From contig NZ_CP014475.1 of the NCBI RefSeq assembly GCF_001583415.1, forward strand, positions 2,728,001-2,792,000: a stretch of DNA of 64,000 nt, written 5' to 3'. Each line of letters opens with the position of its first letter. Position 1 is the first letter of the stretch. This document shows positions 17,479-26,921 of this stretch, piece after piece. This DNA is from Mycolicibacterium phlei. GTDB taxonomy: Bacteria; Actinomycetota; Actinomycetes; Mycobacteriales; Mycobacteriaceae. The notes below the pieces were generated by a model. That model searched no databases, was not told the DNA's origin, and saw nothing but the letters and a program-made list of their open reading frames with translations. Made by a program: the position numbers and the translations under genes.

Positions 17479-18343
17479 CGGGAACCTCTTTCGTGGGGGT
17501 CGGGGCGGCCGCGGAACTGCGGCGGAACCGGTGGACGACCGATCGAAGAATGAGAGCGAGGAAGAACATTCCGACGGCGACGACGGCGATGGTCGCGCCC
17601 GCGGCGGTGGACGCATGCCAGGAGATGAGCAGACCGACAACGGTGGCCACGCCGCCGAGAACGAAAGCCGTCGCCATCGCGACGGGCACACGCCGAACAA
17701 AGAGCATGGCGGTGGCCGACGGGGCAACCAGCATGCCGAAGGCCAGCAGAGTGCCGACGACACTGAACGCGCCGGCCATGGTGATCGCGAGCAGCACCAC
17801 CATCGCCAGATTCGCGGCCTTGGGATGCAGCCCGAGGGTGTGCGCCTTGCGTTCGTCGAAGGTGACCGCGAGAAACGCCCGGTAGCAGCCGGCGGTCACC
17901 ACAGCCACGATCGCGACCAGAAGCGCGAGCCGGAGAAGGTCGGCCTGGTCGACGGCGAGGACGTCGCCGAACAGGAACGCGGTCAGGTCGGTGGCGAACG
18001 ACGCCGAGTGCGACACGATGATGACACCGATTGCGAGCAGGCCGACGAAGAGCAGACCGATCGAGGTGTCGCGGCCAAAGTCACGGCTGGTGCGCATACC
18101 CTCCAGCGCCAGCACCATCACGACGGAACTGAGCGCAGCCCCGACCACCAGGTCGATGTCCAGCAGTGCGGCGATCGCGACACCGGGCAGCATGGAATGA
18201 CTCATCGCCTCGCCGAGGAAGGCCATCCCGCGGGTGATCACCCAGACGCCGACCATGGCGCAAACCGCGGCCAGCAGGATGCCGCTGATTAGTGCGCGCG
18301 TCACGAAGCCGACGCCGAGAGGTTCGAAGAGTATGTCCAGCAC
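17462..18343 (-). CDS. aztB: Zinc ABC transporter permease AztB (ABC-3 family)
   Basis: 293-aa permease with about eight membrane segments. The N-terminus reads VLDILFEPLGVGFVTRALIS; diagnostic ABC-3 segment is MAFLGEAMSHSMLPGVAIAA. GTG 18343 lies 6 nt after TATCCT (18350-18355, minus strand), so the mRNA is probably leaderless. Partner of AztA and AztC. Confidence 0.87.
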   Translation of the reverse strand: MLDILFEPLGVGFVTRALISGILLAAVCAMVGVWVITRGMAFLGEAMSHSMLPGVAIAALLDIDLVVGAALSSVVMVLALEGMRTSRDFGRDTSIGLLFVGLLAIGVIIVSHSASFATDLTAFLFGDVLAVDQADLLRLALLVAIVAVVTAGCYRAFLAVTFDERKAHTLGLHPKAANLAMVVLLAITMAGAFSVVGTLLAFGMLVAPSATAMLFVRRVPVAMATAFVLGGVATVVGLLISWHASTAAGATIAVVAVGMFFLALILRSVVHRFRRSSAAAPTPTKEVPDVLAH

Positions 18344-18349
18344 CTTGCT

Positions 18350-18379
18350 AGGATAATGATTGTCATTGTCAATAATCAC
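18350..18379. promoter_or_regulatory. Zur box and divergent aztA/aztB promoter
   Basis: AT-rich site ATAATGATTGTCATTGTCAA (from 18353) with core TGATTGTCATTGTCA at 18357-18371. It directly abuts the aztB -10 element TATCCT (18350-18355 on the minus strand), so a bound Zur dimer would block RNA polymerase. Same consensus as the sites at 5747 and 15207. Confidence 0.8.
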
Positions 18380-18394
18380 GAGGGGCGCGACGCA

Positions 18395-19051
18395 GTGACC
18401 GGATACACGGTGCGGGACCTGAAGTTCGGGTGCTCCTCCGAGCCGATCTTCGACGGGTTCGACGCTGACTTCCCGGCCGGCGAGGTGACCGCGCTGATCG
18501 GCGCGAACGGAACCGGCAAGAGTACCCTCATCAACCTCATGGTCGGTCTGCTGCGGCCGGCGCGCGGGCGGTTGGAGCCGCAGCCGGTGAAGCCGGCCCT
18601 GCTGGCCCAGCGCACCGAGCACATCGACGGGCTGCCACTGACAGTGCGCGACTGCGTCAGCATGGGCCGGTTCGATTCGGTGCCGTTCTGGAAGCCACTG
18701 GGCAAGTCCGACCGGGCGCTGGTTGGCCAGATGATCGACCGGGTCGGGATGACCTCGTATACGGGTCAGCGGCTGCGTGACCTGTCGGGTGGTCAGCGCC
18801 AGCGCGTGATGATCGCGCAGACAATGGTGCAGGACGCCCAGCTCTATCTGCTCGACGAACCGTCCACCGCGCTTGACGTCGCCGGCCGCGAAATGCTCTT
18901 CGGTCTGCTGCGGGAGAAGGCCGAGCACGGTGCGGCCGTCGTCCTGGCCACCCACGACGCCGACGAGGTGGCCTTCGCCGACCGAGTGGTCGATCTGGGC
19001 GGCGGCATGGGGACCATCGTCCGATCGCGGGTGGCGGAGACTAGTGGCTGA
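18395..19051 (+). CDS. aztA: Zinc ABC transporter ATP-binding protein AztA
   Basis: 218-aa ATPase: Walker A GANGTGKST, signature LSGGQRQR, Walker B LYLLDEPS, H-loop ATHD. GTG 18395 with GAGGGG upstream is preferred; the in-frame ATG 18356 would translate through the Zur box. Divergent from aztB, sharing its operator. Confidence 0.88.
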   Translation: MTGYTVRDLKFGCSSEPIFDGFDADFPAGEVTALIGANGTGKSTLINLMVGLLRPARGRLEPQPVKPALLAQRTEHIDGLPLTVRDCVSMGRFDSVPFWKPLGKSDRALVGQMIDRVGMTSYTGQRLRDLSGGQRQRVMIAQTMVQDAQLYLLDEPSTALDVAGREMLFGLLREKAEHGAAVVLATHDADEVAFADRVVDLGGGMGTIVRSRVAETSG

Positions 19052-19145
19052 CCGGGTTTTCGGGCGCAGGTGCCCGCGCGTTCACACGCGGACACAGGCA
19101 CGGGCGTATCCGCGGCGCTGGGGCGTTGGGGCAGGTTACCTTTGC

Positions 19146-19532
19146 TCAACCACTCGTTCTCACGATCGACCGCTTCTCCGCCAAGACCTCGCGAGCATGC
19201 TGGATATCACCGAGACGCGCTGCGAGCGTCTGCTTTGCCAACTCAGATGGCAGCGCCGCGGAGAACTTCAACCCTCGCAGCGCATTCTCGTCCACATCGG
19301 GGTCGCGCCACTGCACGTCCGACAGGGCTGCGGAGAGCTCGGCGACAGTCACGCCGGGCTGCAACCGGATCGACTTCTCGTCGATGCGCTGGCGGGGGTC
19401 GACAACAGAGGGCAGCGATGCCTGCAGCGTCCGGTTAGCAGCTGTGCCCGCCCAGGTCCACCACCGCCCGGTCGAGTCGATCGGCAGGAACAGTGCCCGG
19501 GCGATCTTCCCGGCAGACTCGTACCGGCCGAG
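19146..19532 (-). pseudogene. C-terminal remnant, helicase-like
   Basis: Minus-strand frame reads RYESAGKIARALFLP...RWWTWAGTAANRTLQASL... ENALRGLKFSAALPSELAKQ, which resembles the tail of large DEAD/DEAH-type helicases. No upstream helicase motifs exist; the neighbouring DNA on that side is a LysR fragment on the other strand. The family call is from memory and tentative. Confidence 0.35.
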
Positions 19533-19554
19533 CGATCCCGGCCCGCTGTCGGCC

Positions 19555-19782
19555 GGACCGCTCATCGAGAGTTTCGAGGACAGGCTGGAGCTCGTCGCGG
19601 CCGGACAGGCGGTCGCGGTACTGCCGGTCGGGGACCGGCGCAGCTCGGTGCGTCCCGACCTGACCACCGTGCCGTTGCGAGGGTTTCCGGCCAGCCCCGT
19701 CGTCGTCGCGACCCGCATCGGTGAGGCGAACCCGTTGGTGGCCGAGTTCGTCGCCACCGCGCGCGAACACCTCAATGGGTGA
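19555..19782 (+). pseudogene. LysR-family regulator, C-terminal remnant
   Basis: About 75 residues, LIESFEDRLELVAAGQAVAV then LRGFPASPVVVATRIGEANP, match the end of the LysR effector-binding domain. The DNA-binding domain and ~200 residues are absent. Remnant of a larger deletion. Confidence 0.55.
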
Positions 19783-19899
19783 TGCCCCGGCGTCATCACC
19801 ACCGCACTCAGCTCGTCTGCGTCCCGGCGGGGCGACCCGGATGCCGGCAGCGGCGCAGGATCAGCGGTGTGCCGAAAAGCACTGCTGCACATAGTATTT

Positions 19900-19912
19900 C
19901 GTCACAGTGACG
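19900..19912. repeat. Palindrome CGTCACAGTGACG, copy 1
   Basis: Perfect 6-bp arms around a central A, within TTTCGTCACAGTGACGT. Nearly identical to copy 2 at 20178. Could be a dimeric regulator operator. Confidence 0.6.
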
Positions 19913-20177
19913 TTTCGCGAGAGCGAGTCGAGTCACTCCGGCCGACCTTCGAGCGGGTTACTTGCGCACACGTGAGCAACAGGGGAGTTCGAGGCACCTC
20001 GGAGGCCCTCACGGGTTTGCCCGACCGCGACAGTTGGCACACAGGACACAGGCAGGTGAGCGCCGGACCCGTCATGTTTCCGTCTGGTCGCGCAGCCGGT
20101 TACCCAATTCGCCTGCCCGACACGCGATTTTCGCCGTCAGCGGTGCACGTCGGACATCCAGCCGAGGGCACCCATTT

Positions 20178-20190
20178 CGTCACTGTGACG
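20178..20190. repeat. Palindrome CGTCACTGTGACG, copy 2
   Basis: Same palindrome with a central T, within TTTCGTCACTGTGACGT, 278 bp from copy 1. Confidence 0.6.
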
Positions 20191-20444
20191 TATAAGCGTG
20201 GTCGACAGGGGAATTGGAGAGCGGCGACCCACGGCGGGCATCGGTCAGCCGGCGGCGCCAGAGCGCCGACCTTCGGCCACGGACACTGGCGGTCGAAGTC
20301 GACGCCGCCAGCCGCGGAGGCGGATCGCGCCGACTCGTTACGCGGGTAGATCGCTCGCACCAGGCGAGGGCAATCAACCCGTCAAGGGCTGTCCGCCAGG
20401 GGTTCTCGCACACACCAGACCCGTCCGACCCCGATCCGCCCAGG

Positions 20445-20484
20445 TCGGTAAATTACCGATAAGCCACATTATGTCAACTAATGT
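20445..20484. promoter_or_regulatory. Two adjacent inverted repeats in AT-rich DNA
   Basis: TCGGTAAATTACCGA (20445-20459) and ACATTATGTCAACTAATGT (20466-20484) are adjacent dyads in a locally AT-rich patch. They look like operators, but no gene starts close by; purpose unknown. Confidence 0.3.
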
Positions 20485-21274
20485 CGATCTTCGGCTGATC
20501 CATCACCGCGATGCACACCCACCCCACGGCATGCGGACCTGTGTCGCCAGCCCCGAGCGACTCCACCCGCGAAACACCACAGCGAAGGCGTGAGCTACCG
20601 CTCCTGGCAGTGCGCCCGCCGTGCCCTGCACGCGCCTCTGCAAGATTCCGCTGCACCATCCCGCCAACCTCGCCGTCATACAGACACTCGTCTCCGAAAC
20701 CGCCTCTTCCCTGCATAGAAGTCTCGGAATTGATGGCGTACCGTCGCTGGGTGCGATGAGCGTTTCCACCTGCGGTGGCATCCGAATCACTTGGGCCTGC
20801 CTTGATGCCAACCGTACGGCGGGATCACCTCCAATGCGGTCGACTTCGCGATGTAATTTAGGGACCGCATTGCTGCCCAATCGAACCCGGCGCCCGATGG
20901 CATCGCCGCCGATGAAGCCGAAAACACCATTGTGGTAGCCGAATCCGGTGCGGGACGGCTGAGCAGGAACACCCGCAGCGGCACGTCGCGGCGGTGCCAC
21001 GGGGAATACGGCGGAATCGAATATTGTGGGCTACCGGCACCGTTGCGCCAATCACGAACTTAACTGTGGATCAAGATTTTTCGTTGCTTGTCTGGACTCG
21101 TCGCAGCTGGATGCGAACGCGACGACGTTCGCGGTTCTTGCGCAGTACTTGCAGGGACGATGTCATGAGCCAACACGGCGTGCATGCACGGTGCGGAGCA
21201 AATTTTCGGCGGTGACGGCGTGGTTGCCTACGCCAACCGGGCGTAGCCTGGAGGCTCGGCGAAAGGACGGTGCC

Positions 21275-22483
21275 ATGGGCGCAAGCCAAGACCTGTCAAT
21301 CGACCTGCAGAGCCAGGACTTTCTGGCGGATCCGTTCCCCACGTACGAACGGTTGCGCCGCGAGGCACCCGTGTTCCGTACCCGCCTGCCCTTTCTTGCA
21401 GATCGGGACGTGTACCTGCTGGCCCGCTATCGCGACTGTGTCGACCTCGTGACCGACCACCGCTTCCGACGCACCGTAACGGGTACCGCACCCCTCCCTC
21501 TGCGCAAGGCGCTGCAGTTCATGAGCACCGAGAGCATGATCTTCAAGGACGACCCGGAGCATCTCAGGCTCCGGAAGCTGGTCAGCCGCGCGTTCACCCC
21601 GAGGGCGATCGCGCGCCTCACCGAACGGGCCGAGGCCATCACCGACCAGTTGTTGGACGGGTTTCGCGCCGGCCAGCAGATCGACGTGCTGACCGAGTAC
21701 GCCCTCCCCATTCCCGTCACCGTGATCAGCGAGATGGTCGGTGTTCCCGAAAGCGATCGCGCCCGATTCCACGACGGCATGCACGTCGTGTTGGAGGGCA
21801 TCGCCAAGTACGGCCTGGAGGTCGCGGCCGACAAGATGGAGCCGGTCATCGACTTCGTCCGCGAACTGATCGAGCGACGCCGCAGTGACCCCGCCGACGA
21901 CATCATGACGGGGTTGATCCACGCCTCCGAGGACGGCGACACCCTTACCGACGACGAGATCGTCGCGATGGTATTCCTGCTGGTCACCGCGGGATACGAA
22001 ACGACCTACACTCTGATCACCATGGGAGTCGCCACGATGCTGGCCCATCCCGATCAACTGGAGCTGCTCGAGCAGATCCCCGCGCTGATCTCCTCGGCGG
22101 TCGAGGAGATCCTCCGCTTCACCGGAACCCTCGGCGCCACTAAACCCAACTACGCCACCGAGGACCTCACGTGGCACGGAGTCGCGATCCCCCGCGGCGC
22201 GATGGTGCTCCCGCTGCTGGCGTCGGCCAACCGCGACCCCGACGTGTTCACCGCACCGGACGTCTTCGACATCACCCGCACGCCGAACCATCACATCGCG
22301 TTCAGCAAGGGCGCACACTCCTGCCTCGGTGCAAGCCTGGCGCGGATGGAGTTGCGGGTCGCCCTGGGCAGCCTGTTTGCCCGCTTCCCAGATACACGAA
22401 TGGCCATCGACCCGGCGGAACTGAGCTACCAACCGCTGCTGTTCTGGCGACGGTTGGAAAGCCTGCCCGTCGTGCCCGGCTGA
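21275..22483 (+). CDS. Cytochrome P450
   Basis: 402-aa soluble P450. Heme-binding loop FSKGAHSCLGASLAR carries the axial Cys350; the I-helix oxygen-activation motif is LLVTAGYETT; ExxR is in VEEILRF. ATG 21275 is preceded by GAAAGGACGG; upstream in-frame sequence is unlike P450 N-termini. No ferredoxin or reductase gene adjoins it. Substrate not predictable. It sits at the right side of the accessory region. Confidence 0.93.
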   Translation: MGASQDLSIDLQSQDFLADPFPTYERLRREAPVFRTRLPFLADRDVYLLARYRDCVDLVTDHRFRRTVTGTAPLPLRKALQFMSTESMIFKDDPEHLRLRKLVSRAFTPRAIARLTERAEAITDQLLDGFRAGQQIDVLTEYALPIPVTVISEMVGVPESDRARFHDGMHVVLEGIAKYGLEVAADKMEPVIDFVRELIERRRSDPADDIMTGLIHASEDGDTLTDDEIVAMVFLLVTAGYETTYTLITMGVATMLAHPDQLELLEQIPALISSAVEEILRFTGTLGATKPNYATEDLTWHGVAIPRGAMVLPLLASANRDPDVFTAPDVFDITRTPNHHIAFSKGAHSCLGASLARMELRVALGSLFARFPDTRMAIDPAELSYQPLLFWRRLESLPVVPG

Positions 22484-22589
22484 CTGGGTTGCAATCACTT
22501 GACCTCGGCGCGCCCCGAGGCGTGAGCCGTTCCTAGGCAGGTGCTATCGACCGTGTCCGACATCGTGGTAAGGACCAACTGTGCGTTAG

Positions 22590-23240
22590 GCCAACAGCTG
22601 GCACACCGACGTCACGTTCGTCGACCGCATCCCGAAGGCGGCCATCCTGCGCGCCGTCACGCTGCCGCCCTACGGCGGCACCACGGTGTGGGCGAACACC
22701 GAGACCGCCTACGAGCAGCTGCCGCCGCCGCTGCGCGCGCTGGTCGAGAACCTCTGGGCGGTGCACAACAACCAGTACGACTACGCGACCCTGCACGACG
22801 AGCCCGGTGCCACCCCGACCGACGAGCAGAAGGCCTACCGCGACGAGTTCGTCTCCGACTACTACGAGGTCGAACACCCTGTGGTGCGGGTGCATCCGGA
22901 GACCGGGAAGCGGGTGCTGCTGCTGGGCCACTTCATCAGGCGGTTCGTCGGCCTGAAGAAGGCCGAGTCCGAGGCGCTGTTCCGGCTGCTGCAGGACCGG
23001 GTCACCAAGCTGGAGAACACGATTCGCTGGACCTGGCAGGACGGTGACGTCGCGGTGTGGGACAACCGCGCCACCCAGCACTACGCGGTGGCCGACTACG
23101 ACGACCACTACCGGCGGCTCAACCGCATCACGCTGGCCGGTGACATCCCGGTCGACATCTACGGCCGGTCCAGCCGCGTCCTCGCCGGGGACGCGTCGTC
23201 GTACTCGGAGGTGGTCCGCCCGGTCGCGCTGGCCAGCTGA
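22590..23240 (+). pseudogene. TauD/TfdA-family dioxygenase lacking its 5' end
   Basis: Continuous frame beginning [20 protein letters not shown] and ending [13 protein letters not shown], about 216 residues of a normally ~300-residue Fe(II)/2-oxoglutarate dioxygenase. The HxD pair (WHTD) and the C-terminal histidine and arginine region ([19 protein letters not shown]) are retained. Immediately upstream is an in-frame TAG and unrelated DNA, so ~80-90 N-terminal residues are gone. An internal GTG 22686 could not rescue the HxD motif. Confidence 0.8.
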
Positions 23241-23507
23241 CTACAGCCGGTCCATCTCCCGCGCCATCGCGGCGTGCTCGATGAACGTGTGCCGCTTCGG
23301 GTGGTGCGGCCGCGACGGCTGGTTCAGCCGGACCAGCGCGGTGCGCACCGCGGTGAACGGACTGAACAGGGCCCGGCGCCACCGGGGGGTGGGCGCCAGG
23401 TTGGCCGCGGTACCGAGGCGCACCTGCTGTTCGGTGATCAACACCGGCTCCCGCGTGGGTGCGTCCGCAGCGGTGGTCTCCAGATTGGTGGCGTTCAGCT
23501 CGGACAT
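23241..23507 (-). CDS. Small conserved hypothetical protein
   Basis: 88-aa protein (MSELNATNLETTAADAPTRE...VLITEQQVRLGTAANLAPTP...FIEHAAMAREMDRL). Start ATG 23507 follows GGGAGATTGCG. No signal peptide, membrane segment or recognised domain. Convergent with the dioxygenase remnant and divergent from cobG. Confidence 0.6.
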   Translation of the reverse strand: MSELNATNLETTAADAPTREPVLITEQQVRLGTAANLAPTPRWRRALFSPFTAVRTALVRLNQPSRPHHPKRHTFIEHAAMAREMDRL

Positions 23508-23661
23508 CGCAATCTCCCGCCTGTGGGCCCGGGGTTTCGGGCCTGATGGGCCGACGCTATGGCCGAGGGACTACGCCGCACACGCGTAGCCGACTACCTG
23601 TGTTCCCGGTCACCCCGAGGCGATTACGCAGGTAGCGGGGTCGCGGGCGTACCGTGAACAC

Positions 23662-24783
23662 ATGGCCAGGACCCGCGATCAGGACGCCTGCCCGGGTGCG
23701 TTGCAGGTGCACCGGGCCGCCGACGGCGCGCTCGCCCGGATGCGGCTGCCGGGCGGCATGATCACCGCCCGCCAACTCGAGGCGCTGGCCCACGCGGCGA
23801 CCGAATGGGGCAACGGCACCCTGGAACTCACCTCACGCGGCAACCTGCAGATCCGCGGCATCAGCAACACCGCCGCCGTCGCCGACGCGGTCGCGGCCGC
23901 CGGTCTGCTGCCGTCGCCGACGCACGAGCGGGTCCGCAACATCGTCGCCTCCCCGCTGTCCGGGCGCACCGGCGCGACACCCGATGTGCGCGGTCTGGTC
24001 ACCGCCCTCGACGACGCGATCCGCGCCGACACCGCGCTGGCCGACCTGCCGGGCCGGTTCCTGTTCGGCATCGACGACGGTCGCGGCGACATCTCGGGCC
24101 TGCGCGCCGACGCCGGGGCCCACGTTGACGGTGACAGGGCCGCGCTGCTGCTGGCCGGCCGCGACACCGGGGTGCGCATCGGGCTGGCCGACGTGGTGCC
24201 CACGCTGATCGCGGTGGCCCGGCGCTTCCTCGAGCGGCGCGGAAAGGCCTGGCGTGTCGGCGAACTCGACGACCCGGCGAGCCTGCTCGACGGCTGGGAC
24301 GTCACCGCGCCGCCCGGTGCGACGTGGCCGAAGGCCACCCGGGGGCCGGTCGGGTGGATCGAGCAGCACGACGGGCGCATCACGCTCGGCGCCGCCGTCC
24401 CACTCGGGGTGCTGCCCGCCCGCACCGCCGAGTTCCTGGCCGCGATCGACGCGCCGATCGTCGTCACCCCGTGGCGCTCGGTGCTGGTGTGCGACCTCGA
24501 CGAGGGCGTCGCCGACACCGCGCTGCGGGTGCTGGCCCCGATGAACCTGATCTTCGACGAGAACTCACCGTGGCTGGCGGTCAGCGCCTGTACCGGCCTG
24601 CCCGGCTGCGACAAGTCGGCCGCCGACGTGCGCGCCGACGCCGCCGCGGCGGTGCACGAACCGGCAGACCAGCACCGGCACTTCGTCGGCTGCGAACGGG
24701 CCTGCGGCAGCCCCGGCGTCGGGCAGGTGCTGGTGGCAACCGGAGACGGCTACCGGCCCCGGGAGGCGCCCCCTCTAGGGTGA
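23662..24783 (+). CDS. cobG: Precorrin-3B synthase CobG
   Basis: 373-aa enzyme of aerobic cobalamin synthesis that hydroxylates and lactonises precorrin-3A. Nitrite/sulfite-reductase-like: ferredoxin-like segments ([12 protein letters not shown]) and a 4Fe-4S/siroheme-type cysteine set [11 protein letters not shown]...GCERACGSP near residues 310-350. TACCGT lies 6 nt before ATG 23662, indicating a leaderless start. First gene of cobG-cobH-cobIJ. Confidence 0.92.
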   Translation: MARTRDQDACPGALQVHRAADGALARMRLPGGMITARQLEALAHAATEWGNGTLELTSRGNLQIRGISNTAAVADAVAAAGLLPSPTHERVRNIVASPLSGRTGATPDVRGLVTALDDAIRADTALADLPGRFLFGIDDGRGDISGLRADAGAHVDGDRAALLLAGRDTGVRIGLADVVPTLIAVARRFLERRGKAWRVGELDDPASLLDGWDVTAPPGATWPKATRGPVGWIEQHDGRITLGAAVPLGVLPARTAEFLAAIDAPIVVTPWRSVLVCDLDEGVADTALRVLAPMNLIFDENSPWLAVSACTGLPGCDKSAADVRADAAAAVHEPADQHRHFVGCERACGSPGVGQVLVATGDGYRPREAPPLG

Positions 24784-24787
24784 GCAC

Positions 24788-25414
24788 GTGCTCGACTACA
24801 TCCGTGACGCCGCGGAGATCTACCGGCAGTCGTTCGCGACCATCCGCGCCGAGGCCGATCTCGCCCGGTTTCCCGACGATGTGGCCCGGGTGGTCGTCCG
24901 GCTGATCCACACCTGCGGTCAGGTCGACGTGGCCGATCACGTGGCGCACTCCGACGGGGTCGTCGCCGCGACGCACGCCGCGCTGGCCGCAGGCGCGCCG
25001 ATCCTGTGCGACTCGTCGATGGTGGCCGCGGGCATCACCCGCAAGCGGCTGCCCGCCGACAACGAGGTGGTGTCGCTGGTCGCCGATCCGCGCGCCCCCG
25101 AGCTGGCCGCCAAGATGGGCACCACCCGCTCGGCGGCGGCGGTCGACCTGTGGGCCGACCGGCTCGGCGGTGCGGTGCTGGCCATTGGCAACGCGCCGAC
25201 GGCGCTGTTCCGGCTGCTGGAGCTGATCGACGAGGGCGCCCCGGTGCCCGCGGCGGTGCTCGGCGGGCCGGTCGGGTTCGTCGGCTCGGCCCAGTCCAAG
25301 GAGGAGCTCATCGAACGTCCGCGCGGTATGGGGTATCTGGTGGTGACCGGGCGGCGCGGCGGCAGCGCGATGGCCGCCGCCGCGGTGAACGCGATTGCGA
25401 GCGAACAGGAATGA
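24788..25414 (+). CDS. cobH: Precorrin-8X methylmutase CobH
   Basis: 208-aa enzyme converting precorrin-8X to hydrogenobyrinate. The conserved [14 protein letters not shown] segment includes the catalytic histidine. The start is GTG 24788: TAGGGT at 24776-24781 (overlapping the cobG stop) lies 6 nt upstream, giving a possible internal leaderless promoter. Confidence 0.92.
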   Translation: MLDYIRDAAEIYRQSFATIRAEADLARFPDDVARVVVRLIHTCGQVDVADHVAHSDGVVAATHAALAAGAPILCDSSMVAAGITRKRLPADNEVVSLVADPRAPELAAKMGTTRSAAAVDLWADRLGGAVLAIGNAPTALFRLLELIDEGAPVPAAVLGGPVGFVGSAQSKEELIERPRGMGYLVVTGRRGGSAMAAAAVNAIASEQE

Positions 25415-26880
25415 GCAGGGGCACGCTCTACGGCGTCGGGCTGGGCCCCGGTGACCCGGAACTGGTGACGATGAAGGCGGCGCGGGTGATCGGCGAGGCC
25501 GACGTCGTCGCCTACCACAGCGCCCGGCACGGCAACAGCATCGCGCGCGGCATCGCCGAGCCGTATCTGCGGCCCGGCCAGATCGAGGAGCACCTGGTCT
25601 ACCCGGTGACCACCGAGACGACCGACCACCCCGGCGGCTACGCAGGCGCGATGGAGGACTTCTACCGCGAGGCCGCCGAACGCATTGCCGCCCATCTGGA
25701 GGCCGGCCGCGACGTCGCGCTGCTCGCCGAGGGCGACCCGCTGTTCTACAGCTCCTACATGCACATGCACACCCGGCTCACCGAGCGGTTCGACGCGGTG
25801 ATCGTGCCCGGGGTGACGTCGGTGAGCGCCGCGTCGGCCGCGGTGGCCACCCCCCTGGTCCAGGGCGACGAGGTGCTCACGATCCTGCCCGGCACGCTGC
25901 CCAGCGCCGAGCTCAAGCGCCGGCTCGCCGACACCGACGCCGCCGTGCTGCTCAAGCTCGGCCGCTCGTATCCGAGGGTGCGCGAGGCGCTTTCGGAGGC
26001 CGGCCGGCTCGACGAGGCCTTCTACGTGGAGCGGGCCAGCACGCCCCGGCAGCGGGTGCTGCCCGCCGCCGAGGTCGACGAGACCACCGTGCCGTACTTC
26101 TCGCTGGCCATGCTGCCGGGCCGACCCCGCCGCGAGCGGACCACCGGCAGCGTCGCCGTCGTCGGGCTGGGACCCGGTGACCCGGACTGGATGACGCCGC
26201 AGAGCCGCCGCGAACTGGCCGCGGCCACCGACCTCATCGGCTACGGGCCCTACCTGGACCGGGTGCCCACCCGCGAGGGGCAGCGCCGCCACCCCAGCGA
26301 CAACACCGACGAACCGGCCCGCGCCCGGCTGGCCTGCTCGCTGGCCGAGCAGGGCCGCACCGTCGCGGTGGTGTCGTCCGGCGATCCGGGCGTGTTCGCG
26401 ATGGCGACCGCGGTGCTCGAGGAGGCCGAGCAGTGGCCGGACGTCGAGGTGCGGGTGATCCCGGCGATGACGGCCGCCCAGGCGGTGGCCAGCCGGGTCG
26501 GCGCGCCGCTGGGACACGACTACGCGGTGATCTCGCTGTCCGACCGGCTCAAGCCGTGGGATGTGATCGCCAAGCGGCTGACCGCCGCCGCGGCCGCAGA
26601 CCTGGTGCTGGCGATCTACAACCCGGCGTCGAAGACCCGCACCTGGCAGGTGGGCGCGATGCGCGATCTGCTGCTCGAACACCGCGACCCGGGCACCCCG
26701 GTGGTGATCGGCCGCGACGTGTCGGGTCCCCGCGAGGAGGTCACGGTGGTGCGGCTGGCCGACCTCGACCCCGCCGACGTGGACATGCGCTGCCTGCTGA
26801 TCGTCGGGTCGTCGCAGACCCGCTGGCTCCCGGGGCCAGCCGGCGACCGGGTGTTCACCCCGCGCCGCTACCCCTCCTGA
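25411..26880 (+). CDS. cobIJ: Fused precorrin-2/precorrin-3B C-methyltransferase CobIJ
   Basis: 489-aa fusion of two tetrapyrrole methylases. CobI half (residues 1-~240) starts [20 protein letters not shown] and contains [15 protein letters not shown]; CobJ half begins [20 protein letters not shown] with [12 protein letters not shown]. Same fusion as in M. tuberculosis. ATG overlaps the cobH stop (ATGA). Confidence 0.93.
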   Translation: MSRGTLYGVGLGPGDPELVTMKAARVIGEADVVAYHSARHGNSIARGIAEPYLRPGQIEEHLVYPVTTETTDHPGGYAGAMEDFYREAAERIAAHLEAGRDVALLAEGDPLFYSSYMHMHTRLTERFDAVIVPGVTSVSAASAAVATPLVQGDEVLTILPGTLPSAELKRRLADTDAAVLLKLGRSYPRVREALSEAGRLDEAFYVERASTPRQRVLPAAEVDETTVPYFSLAMLPGRPRRERTTGSVAVVGLGPGDPDWMTPQSRRELAAATDLIGYGPYLDRVPTREGQRRHPSDNTDEPARARLACSLAEQGRTVAVVSSGDPGVFAMATAVLEEAEQWPDVEVRVIPAMTAAQAVASRVGAPLGHDYAVISLSDRLKPWDVIAKRLTAAAAADLVLAIYNPASKTRTWQVGAMRDLLLEHRDPGTPVVIGRDVSGPREEVTVVRLADLDPADVDMRCLLIVGSSQTRWLPGPAGDRVFTPRRYPS

Positions 26881-26921
26881 AAGCCGCCTCCGGCAGGGGT
26901 TTCGGTGTTAGTGTCCGCCCC

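Larger units (their letters stand above)
19783..21274. other. Gene-poor, lower-GC stretch
   Basis: About 1.5 kb with visibly lower GC and no convincing gene. Several overlapping frames of 60-165 codons run in both directions, but none shows a recognisable domain, ribosome site or mycobacterial codon usage. It contains two copies of a CGTCACWGTGACG palindrome and two other short inverted repeats listed separately. The last ~100 bp are the leader of the P450 gene. Confidence 0.6.

Noticed and set aside
20503..21000. 165-codon minus-strand frame containing FGYHNGVFGFIGGD
   Set aside because: Briefly resembled a serine beta-lactamase/esterase motif, but no other family motif is present and competing frames are equally open.
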